A DNA stretch of 64,000 nt from Heyndrickxia acidicola (lineage in GTDB: Bacteria; Bacillota; Bacilli; Bacillales; Bacillaceae_C): assembly GCF_001636425.1 (NCBI RefSeq), contig NZ_KV440953.1, positions 694,847 to 758,846 on the forward strand. Reading direction: 5' to 3'. Shown piece after piece: positions 1 through 8,102 of this stretch. A model generated the notes under the pieces. That model was not told where the DNA came from, searched no databases, and saw only the letters and a list, made by a program, of their open reading frames with translations. Position numbers and translations under genes: made by a program. The first letter of the stretch is position 1. Each line of letters begins with the position of its first letter.

Positions 1-489
1 TCTTTTGGGAATGCGGATGTTGAAAAAGCCCATATGAGAAAAGAAGCAGCGGTTGCTTTGGCTAAAATGTTTAACGATGCAAAAAAGGATGGAATCATTC
101 TTTATGCTGCCTCAGGCTACCGCTCTTATACCCGCCAAATGTCTGTATTTAAAGATGAGGTTGACAACTCAGGCCAAAAACAAGCAGATCAGGCCGTTGC
201 CATTCCGGGCTCAAGTGAACATCAGACAGGATTAGCAATGGACATTACCTGCCAATCAGAACAATTTTTGCTGACAGACCACTTTGGTGAAGATAAAGAA
301 GGCAAGTGGCTAATGGACAACGCTCACAAGTATGGCTTTATTCTTAGGTATCCAAAGAATAAAATAAATATTACCCATTATGAGTACGAGCCATGGCACT
401 ATCGTTATGTGGGAACGAAAGCAGCTAATGTAATGTACCAGCATGATTGGACGCTTGAAGAATATTTTGAGCATGTTAAGAAAATCTAA
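1..489 (+). CDS. D-alanyl-D-alanine carboxypeptidase, VanY/M15B family (5' truncated by window edge)
   Basis: The frame is open from base 1, so the N-terminus, probably with a signal or anchor segment, lies outside the window. The visible 162 codons contain the M15 peptidase core: SGYRSYTRQ, the zinc-binding SSEHQTGLAMDI (His and Asp ligands) and the C-terminal EPWHYRYVG with the last zinc His. M15B enzymes remove the terminal D-Ala of peptidoglycan stem peptides outside the membrane. An internal ATG at base 34 is not a convincing start because the upstream codons continue the domain. A strong terminator follows directly. In B. subtilis-type genomes such enzymes act in wall maturation; a link to vancomycin resistance is not implied. 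Confidence 0.9.
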   Translation, partial: SFGNADVEKAHMRKEAAVALAKMFNDAKKDGIILYAASGYRSYTRQMSVFKDEVDNSGQKQADQAVAIPGSSEHQTGLAMDITCQSEQFLLTDHFGEDKEGKWLMDNAHKYGFILRYPKNKINITHYEYEPWHYRYVGTKAANVMYQHDWTLEEYFEHVKKI

Positions 490-495
490 TGAACC

Positions 496-527
496 AAAAA
501 GGCTTGTTACAGAAAACAAGCCTTTTT
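496..527 (+). terminator. Intrinsic terminator of the VanY-type gene
   Basis: A 13-bp perfect stem (AAAAAGGCTTGTT with AACAAGCCTTTTT) starts 7 bases after the stop codon; its 3' arm supplies the T-run. Confidence 0.9.
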
Positions 528-584
528 AGGTTGAACCTTTTTATACCTAATATAATAATTCGCTGATAATTGAAGTGTAAGGCA

Positions 585-690
585 CAGTCAAAGGAAACCT
601 CCCTCAGGATGCGACGATGAAATTTCCCAAGATCCACGGAAAGCGAGTGTCACAATTGCAGATCCACCAACAGTAAGGCCAGAGCTCAGC
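585..690. repeat. Worn copy of a GC-rich Bacillaceae-type intergenic repeat (tentative)
   Basis: The stretch CCACGGAAAGCGAGTGTC around 636-653 matches the CCGCGGAAAGCGAG core seen better preserved near 30850, 56430 and 60050. The rest is too diverged to delimit. The 541-993 gap otherwise holds only a doubtful 45-codon frame (714-851) and the ctpA promoter. Confidence 0.35.
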
Positions 691-713
691 TAAAGTCAAA
701 GGTAAAGACCATT

Positions 714-851
714 ATGCAAAAGGGGACTTCACTGAAGAAAAGCGATTTTAATGACAAGATTAAGCATAAATATCACAGCCTAAAAATCAAAGGAAGCCTG
801 GCTCATTACTACAATTTGTATGAGGCTGAAGACATCCATAAAAGGCAATGA
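714..851 (+). CDS. Doubtful 45-aa ORF or gene remnant
   Basis: An ATG frame of 45 codons, rich in Lys, His and Tyr (starts MQKGTSLKKSDF, ends EAEDIHKRQ). There is no good ribosome binding site and no recognised family. It lies in a gap that also holds repeat debris, so it may be a fragment of a decayed gene rather than a working one. Confidence 0.15.
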   Translation: MQKGTSLKKSDFNDKIKHKYHSLKIKGSLAHYYNLYEAEDIHKRQ

Positions 852-909
852 TTGTCAAAATGATTAGATTTTGATTAGAAAAATCAATATATTATGAGAA
901 AAGCTTTTC

Positions 910-938
910 TTTCTAATTTCGAAAAAAACTGATAGAAT
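910..938 (+). promoter_or_regulatory. Candidate sigma-A promoter for the CtpA-type protease
   Basis: A weak -35 TTTCTA (910-915), a 17-bp spacer and an extended -10 TGATAGAAT (TAGAAT at 933-938), 55 bases before the GTG start. Confidence 0.5.
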
Positions 939-993
939 AGAGAAGTTACATGCGAGAATAGAGAGAGAACAAGAAAGTTTATAGGGAACGAAA

Positions 994-2484
994 GTGGTGA
1001 GCGCCTTGGATAATGATGATCAAAAGAAGCTTGAAGAAAATGATCTCGATCACGAGACGAATGGATATATAAAAATTAAAAAATTCCGGTTTATCATGTT
1101 GATATTCTTTTTAATATTCGCTTCAGCCGGCATTACAACACTTGTAATGGCTTTTGGTGATGACAAAGCTGCCAATGTAGCAGGTGTACCCCAAAGAAAA
1201 GAATTTACTAAATTGTTTAATACGTATGATGATCTAAAGCAAAACTATTATGAGAAAATTGACACAAATAAGCTGGTAAATGGAGCCATTGATGGAATGG
1301 TGCAAGCACTTGGAGATCCATATTCAGTATATATGCCTCCGGATGAAGCCTCAAAATTTAACCAAACGATTTCTTCTTCTTTTGAAGGGATAGGGGCAGA
1401 AGTGCAGGAGAAAAATGGATACATAACAATCGTATCCCCAATAAAGGGATCTCCTGCTGATAAAGCAGGGCTGAAGCCAAATGATAAGGTACTGGCTGTT
1501 AATGGAAAAAGCGTTCATGGAATGAGTGCGAATGATGTCGTACTGTTAATTCGAGGCAAAAAAGGAACGAGTGTTACCTTATCGATTTTAAGTCCTGGAT
1601 CGACCAACCCAAGAGATGTGAAAATTCAGCGTGATACGATTCCAGTCGATACTGTATATGCAAAAATGCTAAAAAATGGTGTAGCAGATTTTCAAATCAC
1701 TACTTTTTCAACCAATACCTCAAAAGAATTGGTTGCTGCTATTAATAATATGAAAAAGCAGGGCATGAAATCGATGATTCTTGATTTAAGGCAAAACCCG
1801 GGCGGTCTCCTTGACCAGGCAATCGCTATAGCTAATTTATTTGTTCCAGAAGGAAAAATGATTGTTCAGGTAGAGGACCGGAATGGCAAGCGTGACCAGA
1901 TTACTGCGGATGGGGGAAACAAACTCCACATACCTGCTGCAGTATTAATCGATGATGGCAGTGCCAGTGCATCTGAAATTCTTTCAGCAGCATTAAGTGA
2001 ATCAGATGATGTGCCTCTAATTGGGGAAAAATCATTCGGAAAAGGTACCGTACAAACGTCAACGACCTTTGATGATGGCTCTGACTTAAAATTTACAACA
2101 GATAAATGGCTCACGCCTAAAGGCGAATGGATTCATAAGAAAGGAATTCAGCCAGAATATAAGGTTGATTTGCCAGCCTACGCAAATCTGCCTGTCATTG
2201 ATCCATCCGAAGCATTAAAGCTTTATTCCATCTCTTCAGACGTAAAGACAGCAGAGGAAATGCTAAAAGCGCTTGGCTATAACCCCGGTCATGTAGACGG
2301 TTATTTTGATCAAGCTACAGAAAATGCGGTTATAAAATTCCAAAGGGATCAAAAGCAAAAACCTACAGGTGTCTTAGAGGGGCAGACAACACTTCTCTTG
2401 ATGAGTAAATTGCAGAATCTGATTGCGAACAATGATACTCAATTGAATAAAGCTGTAGAAGTATTGAAAAATGATCAAAGATAA
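994..2484 (+). CDS. ctpA: Carboxyl-terminal processing serine protease (S41, CtpA type)
   Basis: This 496-aa membrane-anchored protease cleaves exported proteins. It has a short cytoplasmic N-terminus, one membrane segment (about 32-54), a PDZ domain (about 128-205), the S41 catalytic domain with DGSASASEI (serine within 323-327) and the general-base Lys350 in SFGKGTVQ, and a C-terminal PG_binding_1 domain (about 415-480). That order is the usual Bacillus CtpA/CtpB one. The start and end of the mature part look closest to CtpA as I remember it. GTG at 994 is chosen for AGGGA seven bases upstream; GTG at 997 is equally possible. It is monocistronic, with its own promoter and terminator. Confidence 0.93.
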   Translation: MVSALDNDDQKKLEENDLDHETNGYIKIKKFRFIMLIFFLIFASAGITTLVMAFGDDKAANVAGVPQRKEFTKLFNTYDDLKQNYYEKIDTNKLVNGAIDGMVQALGDPYSVYMPPDEASKFNQTISSSFEGIGAEVQEKNGYITIVSPIKGSPADKAGLKPNDKVLAVNGKSVHGMSANDVVLLIRGKKGTSVTLSILSPGSTNPRDVKIQRDTIPVDTVYAKMLKNGVADFQITTFSTNTSKELVAAINNMKKQGMKSMILDLRQNPGGLLDQAIAIANLFVPEGKMIVQVEDRNGKRDQITADGGNKLHIPAAVLIDDGSASASEILSAALSESDDVPLIGEKSFGKGTVQTSTTFDDGSDLKFTTDKWLTPKGEWIHKKGIQPEYKVDLPAYANLPVIDPSEALKLYSISSDVKTAEEMLKALGYNPGHVDGYFDQATENAVIKFQRDQKQKPTGVLEGQTTLLLMSKLQNLIANNDTQLNKAVEVLKNDQR

Positions 2485-2492
2485 AAATCATT

Positions 2493-2523
2493 AAAAAAAT
2501 CCTCCTTTTATGGAGGTTTTTTT
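2493..2523 (+). terminator. Intrinsic terminator of ctpA
   Basis: The stem AAAAAAATCCTCC with GGAGGTTTTTTT, loop TTTTAT, starts 8 bases after the stop and is followed by T-rich sequence. Confidence 0.9.
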
Positions 2524-2541
2524 AATATCATTCTCCCATCG

Positions 2542-3110
2542 TGAAGGACTCTACTGATTTTTCCTTCTCGAACTTGCTTCAATACTCTACTGAAGGACGT
2601 TTCCCTGGATATAGCAGCACAAATTGTCCTTCATCACGCTCATGAAGGACGTTTCCCTGGATATAGCAGCACGAATTGTCCTTCATTGCTCTCATGAAGG
2701 ATGTTCCACTGAATATTTCAGCTCAAATTGTCCTTCATTGCTCTCATGAAGGATGTTCCACTGAATATTACAGCTCAAATTGTCTTTCATTGCTTTCATG
2801 AAGGACGTATCCCTGGATATAGCAGCACGAATTGTCCTTCATCACGCTCATGGAGGACTTTTTACTGGATATAACAGCTCGAAAAGTCTTTCAACACGCT
2901 GATGAAGGACGTATCCCTGGATATAGCAGCTCAAATTGTTCTTCATTGCTCTCATGAAGGACTTTTTACTGGATATAACAGCTCGAAAAGTCCTTCAACA
3001 CGCTGATGAAGGACGTATCCCCGGATATAGCAGCACGAATTGTCCTTCATCACGCTCATGAAGGACGTTTCCCTGGATGTAGCAGCACGATTTCTTCTTC
3101 ACTCATCCAC
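2542..3110 (+). repeat. Tandem array of 52-bp hairpin units (ten regular units plus one worn unit)
   Basis: TGAAGGA (or TGGAGGA) recurs at 2591, 2643, 2695, 2747, 2799, 2851, 2903, 2955, 3007 and 3059, an exact 52-bp step each time; a worn unit starts at 2542. Three sub-variants of the unit body alternate. Each junction forms a short-loop hairpin, GTCCTTCAT with ATGAAGGAC around CACGCTC or TGCTCTC. The period is not a multiple of three and stops occur, so it is not protein-coding. The whole unit repeats, with no variable spacers, so it is not CRISPR. It fills the space between the ctpA terminator and the marR-type promoter. Confidence 0.95.
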
Positions 3111-3179
3111 AACAATATTTTCCCCAGTGATAACTCTTGGAAAACACTATCACATTAATAAAAACTCCAACAATTTTCG

Positions 3180-3188
3180 TGCTATAAT
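3180..3188 (+). promoter_or_regulatory. Extended -10 promoter of the MarR-type gene
   Basis: TGCTATAAT is a perfect extended -10, 48 bases before the GTG start. No recognisable -35 lies 16-18 bp upstream, as is common for extended -10 promoters. Confidence 0.6.
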
Positions 3189-3236
3189 AGTAATAATGTC
3201 ATTAGTGACTGGAAAGGTTTGAAAGGGCTGATAGAA

Positions 3237-3659
3237 GTGGATGTACAAGAATTATCAGAGCTAGAAATGGTATTTCGCCAGGTGTATAGGAAACTAAAAG
3301 ACAAAGTACAAAAATCAATGAGGAGCCATGTGTCTCCCAATGAATTTATCGTTTTAAAATATTTATTAGAGGGACCAATGAGGGCATCAGAACTTTCAAA
3401 AAAGCTGCAAGTATCTGCAAGCCATATCACTACCGTTACCGATTCATTGGTAGAAAAAGAACTGATTGAAAGAAGCAGGTCAACACAGGACAGAAGGGTA
3501 GTTGACTTGATGATTAATGAAAAGGGAAAAGCTTTAGTACATGACCTGATAAAGGTGAAATCAGATCTTTTTAAAGAAACGTTCAAAGTATTTTCCCATG
3601 ATGAAATTCAAATTTTAATCGATTTATTTAAAAAGCTGGATAACGAATTAACCAAATAA
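3237..3659 (+). CDS. MarR-family winged-helix transcriptional regulator
   Basis: A 140-aa dimeric DNA-binding repressor type. The wHTH lies at about 45-110: MRASELSKKLQVSASHITT (helix-turn-helix), then the wing with RSTQDRRVVDLMINEKG, where the DRR basic patch is typical of MarR. GTG at 3237 is preferred because AAAGGG lies 9 bases upstream. A longer TTG frame starts at 3219 but has its GGAAAGG only one base away. No target gene is obvious: the next plus-strand gene is a small unknown, and the 52-bp array lies just upstream. Autoregulation is likely for the family but no clear operator was seen. Confidence 0.88.
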   Translation: MDVQELSELEMVFRQVYRKLKDKVQKSMRSHVSPNEFIVLKYLLEGPMRASELSKKLQVSASHITTVTDSLVEKELIERSRSTQDRRVVDLMINEKGKALVHDLIKVKSDLFKETFKVFSHDEIQILIDLFKKLDNELTK

Positions 3660-3727
3660 GAGGGAGGAGACTGAAGCTATGCATAGTCTGCGGGGAAGCT
3701 TCTTTCTCCTCCATATGCCAAGAAGTT

Positions 3728-3973
3728 TCAATAATCGTTTTCTCCAAATTTCAGGAAAGTCTTTTCCTCTTCAATTAAACCGCATGTTGCACATTGGATT
3801 CGGTATTCTGGACCTTTGTATAGGATGTGAAACGGGTCGGGGGTTGAATTTGTATATGATTCAACAACATCGCCCGTTTTTGGATCCAGCTTAACTGCCT
3901 CAGGCTGTTGGAGAATTCGATTAAAGCGTGTTCGGTTCGTTTTGCAATTGGGGCATCGGTAAGGACCGGTCAT
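3728..3973 (-). CDS. Small conserved zinc-ribbon protein of unknown function
   Basis: An 81-aa protein with two CxxC knuckles, CPNCKTNRTRF near the N-terminus and CATCGLIEEEKTF near residue 60, so a single zinc ribbon is likely. The middle holds KLDPKTGDVVESY and GPEYRIQ. I recall similar short proteins as conserved in Bacillus, without an assigned role. A clear AAGGAGG precedes the ATG. It diverges from the 93-aa gene at 4058 across 84 bp. Nucleic-acid binding is possible for zinc ribbons but is inference only. Confidence 0.8.
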   Translation of the reverse strand: MTGPYRCPNCKTNRTRFNRILQQPEAVKLDPKTGDVVESYTNSTPDPFHILYKGPEYRIQCATCGLIEEEKTFLKFGENDY

Positions 3974-4057
3974 TTTTTTTCCTCCTTATATACTGCTTGT
4001 TATGCATATATAGTGTTTCCAATTGCCGGCGAAAAATTATTACTATGGGGTTTATTT

Positions 4058-4339
4058 ATGAACAAAACTCAGTTATTAGAAGCTTATCTTTCCATATGGA
4101 ATAATCGTTCAATGAATGCAGGAACAAATGATGAAAATGGTGATCAGCTTACTCAATTAATTATGAAAGAGCTCCTCGATAAGCTTACTCATCCAAGGTT
4201 AAGGGTTGTCCCAGAGACCAAATTTTATCAAGCTGTCAAAAGAATAATAAACACAGACTTATCCCAAATAGAAAAACTGGAGCTTATTCATGAGTTTGTA
4301 AAAATAATGGAAGAATTAAAAAAACCTGAGGCAAATTAG
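4058..4339 (+). CDS. Hypothetical 93-aa helical protein
   Basis: Not recognised. It is mostly predicted helix, has no signal or membrane segment, and has an N-terminal NKTQLLEAYLSIWNN and a C-terminal IEKLELIHEFVKIMEEL that looks amphipathic. ATG at 4058 has TATGGGG seven bases upstream. An upstream in-frame ATG at 3908 would overlap the zinc-ribbon gene and is rejected. A terminator hairpin begins inside the last codons. The divergent layout with the zinc-ribbon gene suggests a shared control region but shows no function. Confidence 0.7.
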   Translation: MNKTQLLEAYLSIWNNRSMNAGTNDENGDQLTQLIMKELLDKLTHPRLRVVPETKFYQAVKRIINTDLSQIEKLELIHEFVKIMEELKKPEAN

Positions 4340-4352
4340 CAGCCTCAGGTTT
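4322..4352 (+). terminator. Intrinsic terminator of the 93-aa gene
   Basis: AACCTGAGGC pairs with GCCTCAGGTT and is followed by TTTT; the 5' arm overlaps the end of the coding region. Confidence 0.88.
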
Positions 4353-4385
4353 TTTGATTTGTAATATTTTTTTATATTGAAATGT

Positions 4386-4440
4386 GCTCGTTTTTTAGCT
4401 CATTCGTGTGAAATTACTCGTTTTACACAAATGAGCTAAC
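4386..4440. repeat. Palindromic intergenic repeat, 'AGCTCATT' family, copy 1
   Basis: The arms GCTCGTTTTTTAGCTCATT and AATGAGCTAA enclose GTGTGAAA/TTTTACAC. The same arms occur at 12643, 19284, 38012, 45563 and 58229, with partial copies at 51786 and 63066. No ORF. Confidence 0.85.
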
Positions 4441-4477
4441 CTTTTACGATGAGTAAGGCACTTGTACTTTTATAAAA

Positions 4478-4605
4478 AATTCTTCTTCATATATTTTCAC
4501 AATTGTAATATTGGAGCAAAAAATGTCAAAGTAAATGGATTTCAAAAACCTGTCAATGAATTTTTAACTGAAAAAGCTGGAAATCAAGCATTGAAATGGA
4601 ACTGA
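4478..4605 (+). pseudogene. Possible gene remnant without a start codon
   Basis: One frame reads about 40 codons with protein-like composition (…IGAKNVKVNGFQKPVNEF…, ending QALKWN then TGA) but has no start or binding site. It may be the tail of a lost gene; the family is not recognised. The rest of the 4340-4816 gap holds the palindromic repeat and AT-rich sequence. Confidence 0.2.
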
Positions 4606-4816
4606 TAAATGAATAGATATGGAAACTGAATAAAAAAATGGTCGAAATTTAAGCGATTCTTTTCCAGTAACATGAAATTTATGGATTAAATATCTAAATA
4701 ACTTGAACTGGATTATTAATCCACAAATATGACAAAAAAACGTATGTTACTATGAGTTTGCAAGACACAACAGCGAACGTTATGTCAGTTTAATAGATAA
4801 AAGGAGGACGAAATTC

Positions 4817-5509
4817 ATGAAAAAAACTATTATCACAACAGCAACAGCATTCGCATTAATGGCAGTCCCAATGCTTCATGGCGCTAAGGCAGATACTGTG
4901 CAAAATACTCCTCAAAATTCTGATGTAAAATATTATCAGTTTAATAATATGCAAGACTTACAATCATTCATAAATCAATTTTCTTCAAAATATCACATTT
5001 CCTTGAACAACCCTGCTGCTGGAAATGAACAAGCTAAAGCTCCAGTTCAATCAGCGCCAAAACAGCAAACTGCAACAGCCAATAAAGATGCCAGTAAGAC
5101 ATCTTCTGCATCTAACCAAACTAGCTCTCAATTAAATGCTGCAGAAAAAAAAGTAGTAGCATTAGTTAATGAGGAACGCGCAAAAAATGGTCTTCCAGCT
5201 TTAAAAATTGATCCTCAGCTTAGCAAAATGGCAAGAACAAAATCAGAAGATATGCAAAAAAATCACTATTTTGACCACACCAGCCCAACGTACGGTTCAC
5301 CATTTGATATGATGAAGAAATTTGGCATAACTTATTCTTCTGCTGGTGAAAATATTGCAATGGGCCAAACTTCACCAGAACAAGTAATGAATGCATGGAT
5401 GAATAGCCCTGGACACCGTGCAAACATCTTAAATAAGAGCTATACAAGCATTGGAGTAGGCTACGATGCAACAGGCAACTACTGGACTCAAGAATTTATT
5501 GGAAAATAA
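4817..5509 (+). CDS. Secreted CAP-domain (SCP/PR1, YkwD-like) protein
   Basis: A 230-aa exported protein: signal peptide about 1-25 (KKTIITT…GAKA), a low-complexity Gln/Ala/Ser/Thr linker (about 65-105), then a CAP domain (about 108-228). The CAP domain carries VNEERAKNGLPALKIDPQL, the HYFDH motif, SAGENIAMG and NSPGHRANILN, and WTQEFIGK at the end. YkwD-type CAP proteins are common in Bacillus spores and cell surfaces; a molecular activity is not established. AAGGAGG lies nine bases before the ATG. It is monocistronic with a strong terminator. Confidence 0.92.
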   Translation: MKKTIITTATAFALMAVPMLHGAKADTVQNTPQNSDVKYYQFNNMQDLQSFINQFSSKYHISLNNPAAGNEQAKAPVQSAPKQQTATANKDASKTSSASNQTSSQLNAAEKKVVALVNEERAKNGLPALKIDPQLSKMARTKSEDMQKNHYFDHTSPTYGSPFDMMKKFGITYSSAGENIAMGQTSPEQVMNAWMNSPGHRANILNKSYTSIGVGYDATGNYWTQEFIGK

Positions 5510-5517
5510 ATAGCCCT

Positions 5518-5555
5518 AAAAACCCGGACAAAGGCAGAGGCCTGTCCGGGTTTTT
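5518..5555 (+). terminator. Intrinsic terminator of the CAP-domain gene
   Basis: AAAAACCCGGACA pairs with TGTCCGGGTTTTT, a 13-bp stem. Confidence 0.92.
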
Positions 5556-5700
5556 GGTTAGGAAATGATAAAATGCTAAACCTGTGGAATATTTTTCTTG
5601 TCTAGCTTCAGCCCTTTACTAATTTGCAGGATTTTGGTGATACGCTACGCTGGATATAAATTCCAATTTCATTATACGTCCACGGGCAAAATGCAGCGCA

Positions 5701-7056
5701 CTATATACTTTTTTGTAAAGTACGGTTTTGAATGATATATAGCCTGCTGCTGAGGGTAATTGCCCCTGCAGCGAGACCGGTAATTAGGCCGATCCAATAG
5801 CCGTATGCTCCGAGAGATGTTTCATTCGCAAGCAAACAGCCAAGGGGAAGGCCAATAGCCCAGTACGAAATTAAAGCCATTAAAAAGGTTACATTCACAT
5901 CCTTGTACCCCCTTAGTGCTCCCTGTACAGGAGCCTGAATAGCATCGGATAATTGAAAGAAAACAGCAAAAAGGAGAAACCGGGCAGTTAGTTTTATTAC
6001 CTGATGGTCAGTACTGTACATACCCGCCACCTGAATTCGAAAAAGAAACAGCATGAATCCTGCAAAAGCAGAAAGAAGCAGGGCAAAAGCAATCCCGATT
6101 TTGCTGTAATCTTTGGCATCTTTAAAACGGGATGCACCTGTTTCAAAGCCGACTACAATGGTCATTGCCATTGACATACTAAGTGGCAGCATATATAAAA
6201 AAGAAGCAAAGTTCATAGCAGCCTGATGAGCAGCAATGACAACTGTTCCAAAGCTGCTCATTAACAAGGTAACAGCAGAAAAAATACTGGTTTCAAAGAA
6301 GATCGATAACCCCATTGGAATACCGAGTGAAAAGATCTCTTTCCACTTTGTGTAGGATGGCGCAGTCCATTTTGTAAATATCCTGTATGCTGAAAAAGGA
6401 TGGCGAAAGTGGATCACAACTGCTGCAAATATGGTGATGAGCCAATAGGTAATAGCCGTTGCCAGTCCAGAACCTGCACCTCCGAAAGCAGGGCATCCCA
6501 GATGGCCGAAGATGAAAATATAATTTAAAAAAACATTAACAGGGAGGGAGCTAAGGGTTATGACCATGGATATCCTCGTCATACCAAGAGAATCAATGAA
6601 GGATCTTAATACATTATAAATAAACAATGGAATTATACCGATAGCAAGAAAATAAAGGTAATGTTTTGCAACCAATTCGACATGGTGTTCCAGGTTCATA
6701 TGATTCAATATCGTATTTAACAACAGTTTCCCTGCAGCCATGACAATAATTGCCATGGTTATGGCCACGTAGATTCCCTGAATTACGGAGAATGGAACCT
6801 CGTCTTTCTTTTTTGCTCCTATTAAGTGGGCCGTTATAGGGGTAAGGGCGATGAGTATTCCCGCCAGTCCTGTGGAGACAGGCACCCATAATGAAGATCC
6901 GATAGCCACACCTGCTAAATCTGCACGTGCATAATTACCAGACATCATAGTGTCAAAAAAATTCATTGAATACATAGCCAGCTGTGTAATAAGAATCGGG
7001 ATCAATATTACGAACAACTGGCGTAATTTTTGTTTCATAGTTTCTGTTTTTCTCAT
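5701..7056 (-). CDS. MATE-family multidrug/Na+ efflux transporter
   Basis: A 451-aa inner-membrane protein with twelve predicted helices and the internal two-fold repeat of MatE domains. Family features include LFVILIPILITQLAMYSMNFFDTMMSG at the N-terminus, GLAGILIALTPITAHLIGA in the first half, and SFFETSIFSAVTLLMSSFG plus AAHQAAMNFASFLYMLPLS in the second. MATE proteins export cationic drugs or dyes in exchange for Na+ or H+; the substrate cannot be read here. The binding site is weak (GGGGT before ATG 7056), and an internal ATG at 7038 is an alternative start. No regulator is adjacent. The 401-bp upstream gap shows no gene. Confidence 0.9.
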   Translation of the reverse strand: MRKTETMKQKLRQLFVILIPILITQLAMYSMNFFDTMMSGNYARADLAGVAIGSSLWVPVSTGLAGILIALTPITAHLIGAKKKDEVPFSVIQGIYVAITMAIIVMAAGKLLLNTILNHMNLEHHVELVAKHYLYFLAIGIIPLFIYNVLRSFIDSLGMTRISMVITLSSLPVNVFLNYIFIFGHLGCPAFGGAGSGLATAITYWLITIFAAVVIHFRHPFSAYRIFTKWTAPSYTKWKEIFSLGIPMGLSIFFETSIFSAVTLLMSSFGTVVIAAHQAAMNFASFLYMLPLSMSMAMTIVVGFETGASRFKDAKDYSKIGIAFALLLSAFAGFMLFLFRIQVAGMYSTDHQVIKLTARFLLFAVFFQLSDAIQAPVQGALRGYKDVNVTFLMALISYWAIGLPLGCLLANETSLGAYGYWIGLITGLAAGAITLSSRLYIIQNRTLQKSI

Positions 7057-7457
7057 TTTTTTACCCCATATCCAATCTGAAAGCTCCTGAAATTATACCA
7101 TATGGTTTATTGATTTGCATTTTTAGCTGCTTTTATTTTAGCCTCTGTTAGTAAACTTTGTTGCTATGAATATAAAAAATGATAAAATACCAGATTCACC
7201 AATCTATTTGAAACAGACTATATTTAGACAAACTTAATATTCGTTTGAAAATATTATGAAATAGCATATATGAACTTGCAGATGAATACATTAATATAAG
7301 CCGTATTGTTATGTATAGCTTCTTGCTAATTCGTCTTAATCACTATGAAAAAACAGAAAACACGAAAGAATTTCTGTGTAAGCCTAAGCTTAAGGTTTTT
7401 ATGGTAAAGAAAACGACGAACGGATAAAATAAAAAAACTCGCCAAAATGGCGAGTTT
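7057..7457. other. Intergenic gap with no feature beyond a terminator
   Basis: AT-rich. Apart from the terminator at 7432-7459, I saw no ORF with a binding site, no repeat copy and no clear promoter. Confidence 0.6.
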
Positions 7458-7459
7458 TT
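7432..7459 (-). terminator. Intrinsic terminator of the GNAT gene
   Basis: AAAAACTCGCCA pairs with TGGCGAGTTTTT. The stop codon of the minus-strand gene lies inside the hairpin; symmetric A/T runs could make it bidirectional. Confidence 0.85.
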
Positions 7460-8021
7460 ATGCTTCAAGAGCTTGAGCACTATCTTCAGCATTTTGCTGT
7501 CTCAGGTAATGCAAGGAATATAAGTCCTTTGAAACTTCATATAAATCGTATATATATTCGGTTGAATTAATTTTTTTGAAGAGTTCTTTTCGGGTGTCGT
7601 TCGCTTTAATAACGTATGGTAATTTTTCTGCGGCTTTTTGTGAACGGAGATTGACTCTTCTAATTCTCATGAAGACTGTCTCAATATTAAGTTCAAAAAA
7701 TAATTCCTGAAAGAAAGCTTCTTTTGCAATGCTGTTATAGCCTTTGCCATGATATGGCTTCCCAAGCCAGGTACCCAAAAATCCTGCACCGTTTTCAATA
7801 TCATAAAGATTTATTGTGCCAATAGGGTTTCCCCATTCATCCAATATTGTTCTTGATATTAGCTCGTTCCGTTCCTCTGCTTCAATCGTCTGCTTAGTTA
7901 AAAACAAATACTCATCCGCAGAGTAGGCTTTATGGCGCACGAAAGGGAAGACATCCGGGTGTACCATAAGATCATATAAAACATGGCTTTCTTGCCCTGT
8001 TAGATCACGTTTCTTGAGCAT
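7458..8021 (-). CDS. GNAT N-acetyltransferase, RimJ/RimL-like
   Basis: A 187-aa cytoplasmic acetyl-CoA-dependent transferase. It has WGNPIGTINLYDIENGAGFLGTWLGKPYHGKGYN, in which GKPYHGKGYN is the acetyl-CoA pyrophosphate loop, then EAFFQELFFELNIETVFMRIRRVNLRSQKAAEKLPY, where the N-S-A motif of RimJ-like enzymes appears as NLRSQKAAEKL. The substrate is unknown. GGAGGG lies seven bases before the ATG at 8021. The mRNA leader is unusual: two mutually exclusive hairpins cover the binding site, and a tRNA-like structure lies 81 bases upstream on the same strand. Confidence 0.87.
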   Translation of the reverse strand: MLKKRDLTGQESHVLYDLMVHPDVFPFVRHKAYSADEYLFLTKQTIEAEERNELISRTILDEWGNPIGTINLYDIENGAGFLGTWLGKPYHGKGYNSIAKEAFFQELFFELNIETVFMRIRRVNLRSQKAAEKLPYVIKANDTRKELFKKINSTEYIYDLYEVSKDLYSLHYLRQQNAEDSAQALEA

Positions 8022-8028
8022 TTCTCAT

Positions 8029-8076
8029 CCCTCCATGAGGGTAATGATTCCATAAGAAATAGAACCTGCCACCCTC
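8029..8076 (-). promoter_or_regulatory. Leader with mutually exclusive hairpins over the GNAT ribosome binding site
   Basis: On minus-strand RNA, GAGGGT (8076-8071) can pair with ACCCTC (8042-8037), extended inside by GGTTC/GAATC. Alternatively CCCTC (8041-8037) pairs with GAGGG (8033-8029), which is the ribosome binding site. Both use the same CCCTC, so only one can form. A regulatory role is inference. Confidence 0.4.
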
Positions 8077-8102
8077 GAAATTTTTTAAAGTTGCGTAAAA
8101 AA

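Noticed and set aside
2591-3110. CRISPR-like array
   Set aside because: The whole 52-bp unit repeats, with no unique spacers, and no cas genes are near.
3040-3222. 60-codon plus-strand frame
   Set aside because: It starts in the 52-bp array, has no binding site and runs into the marR promoter.
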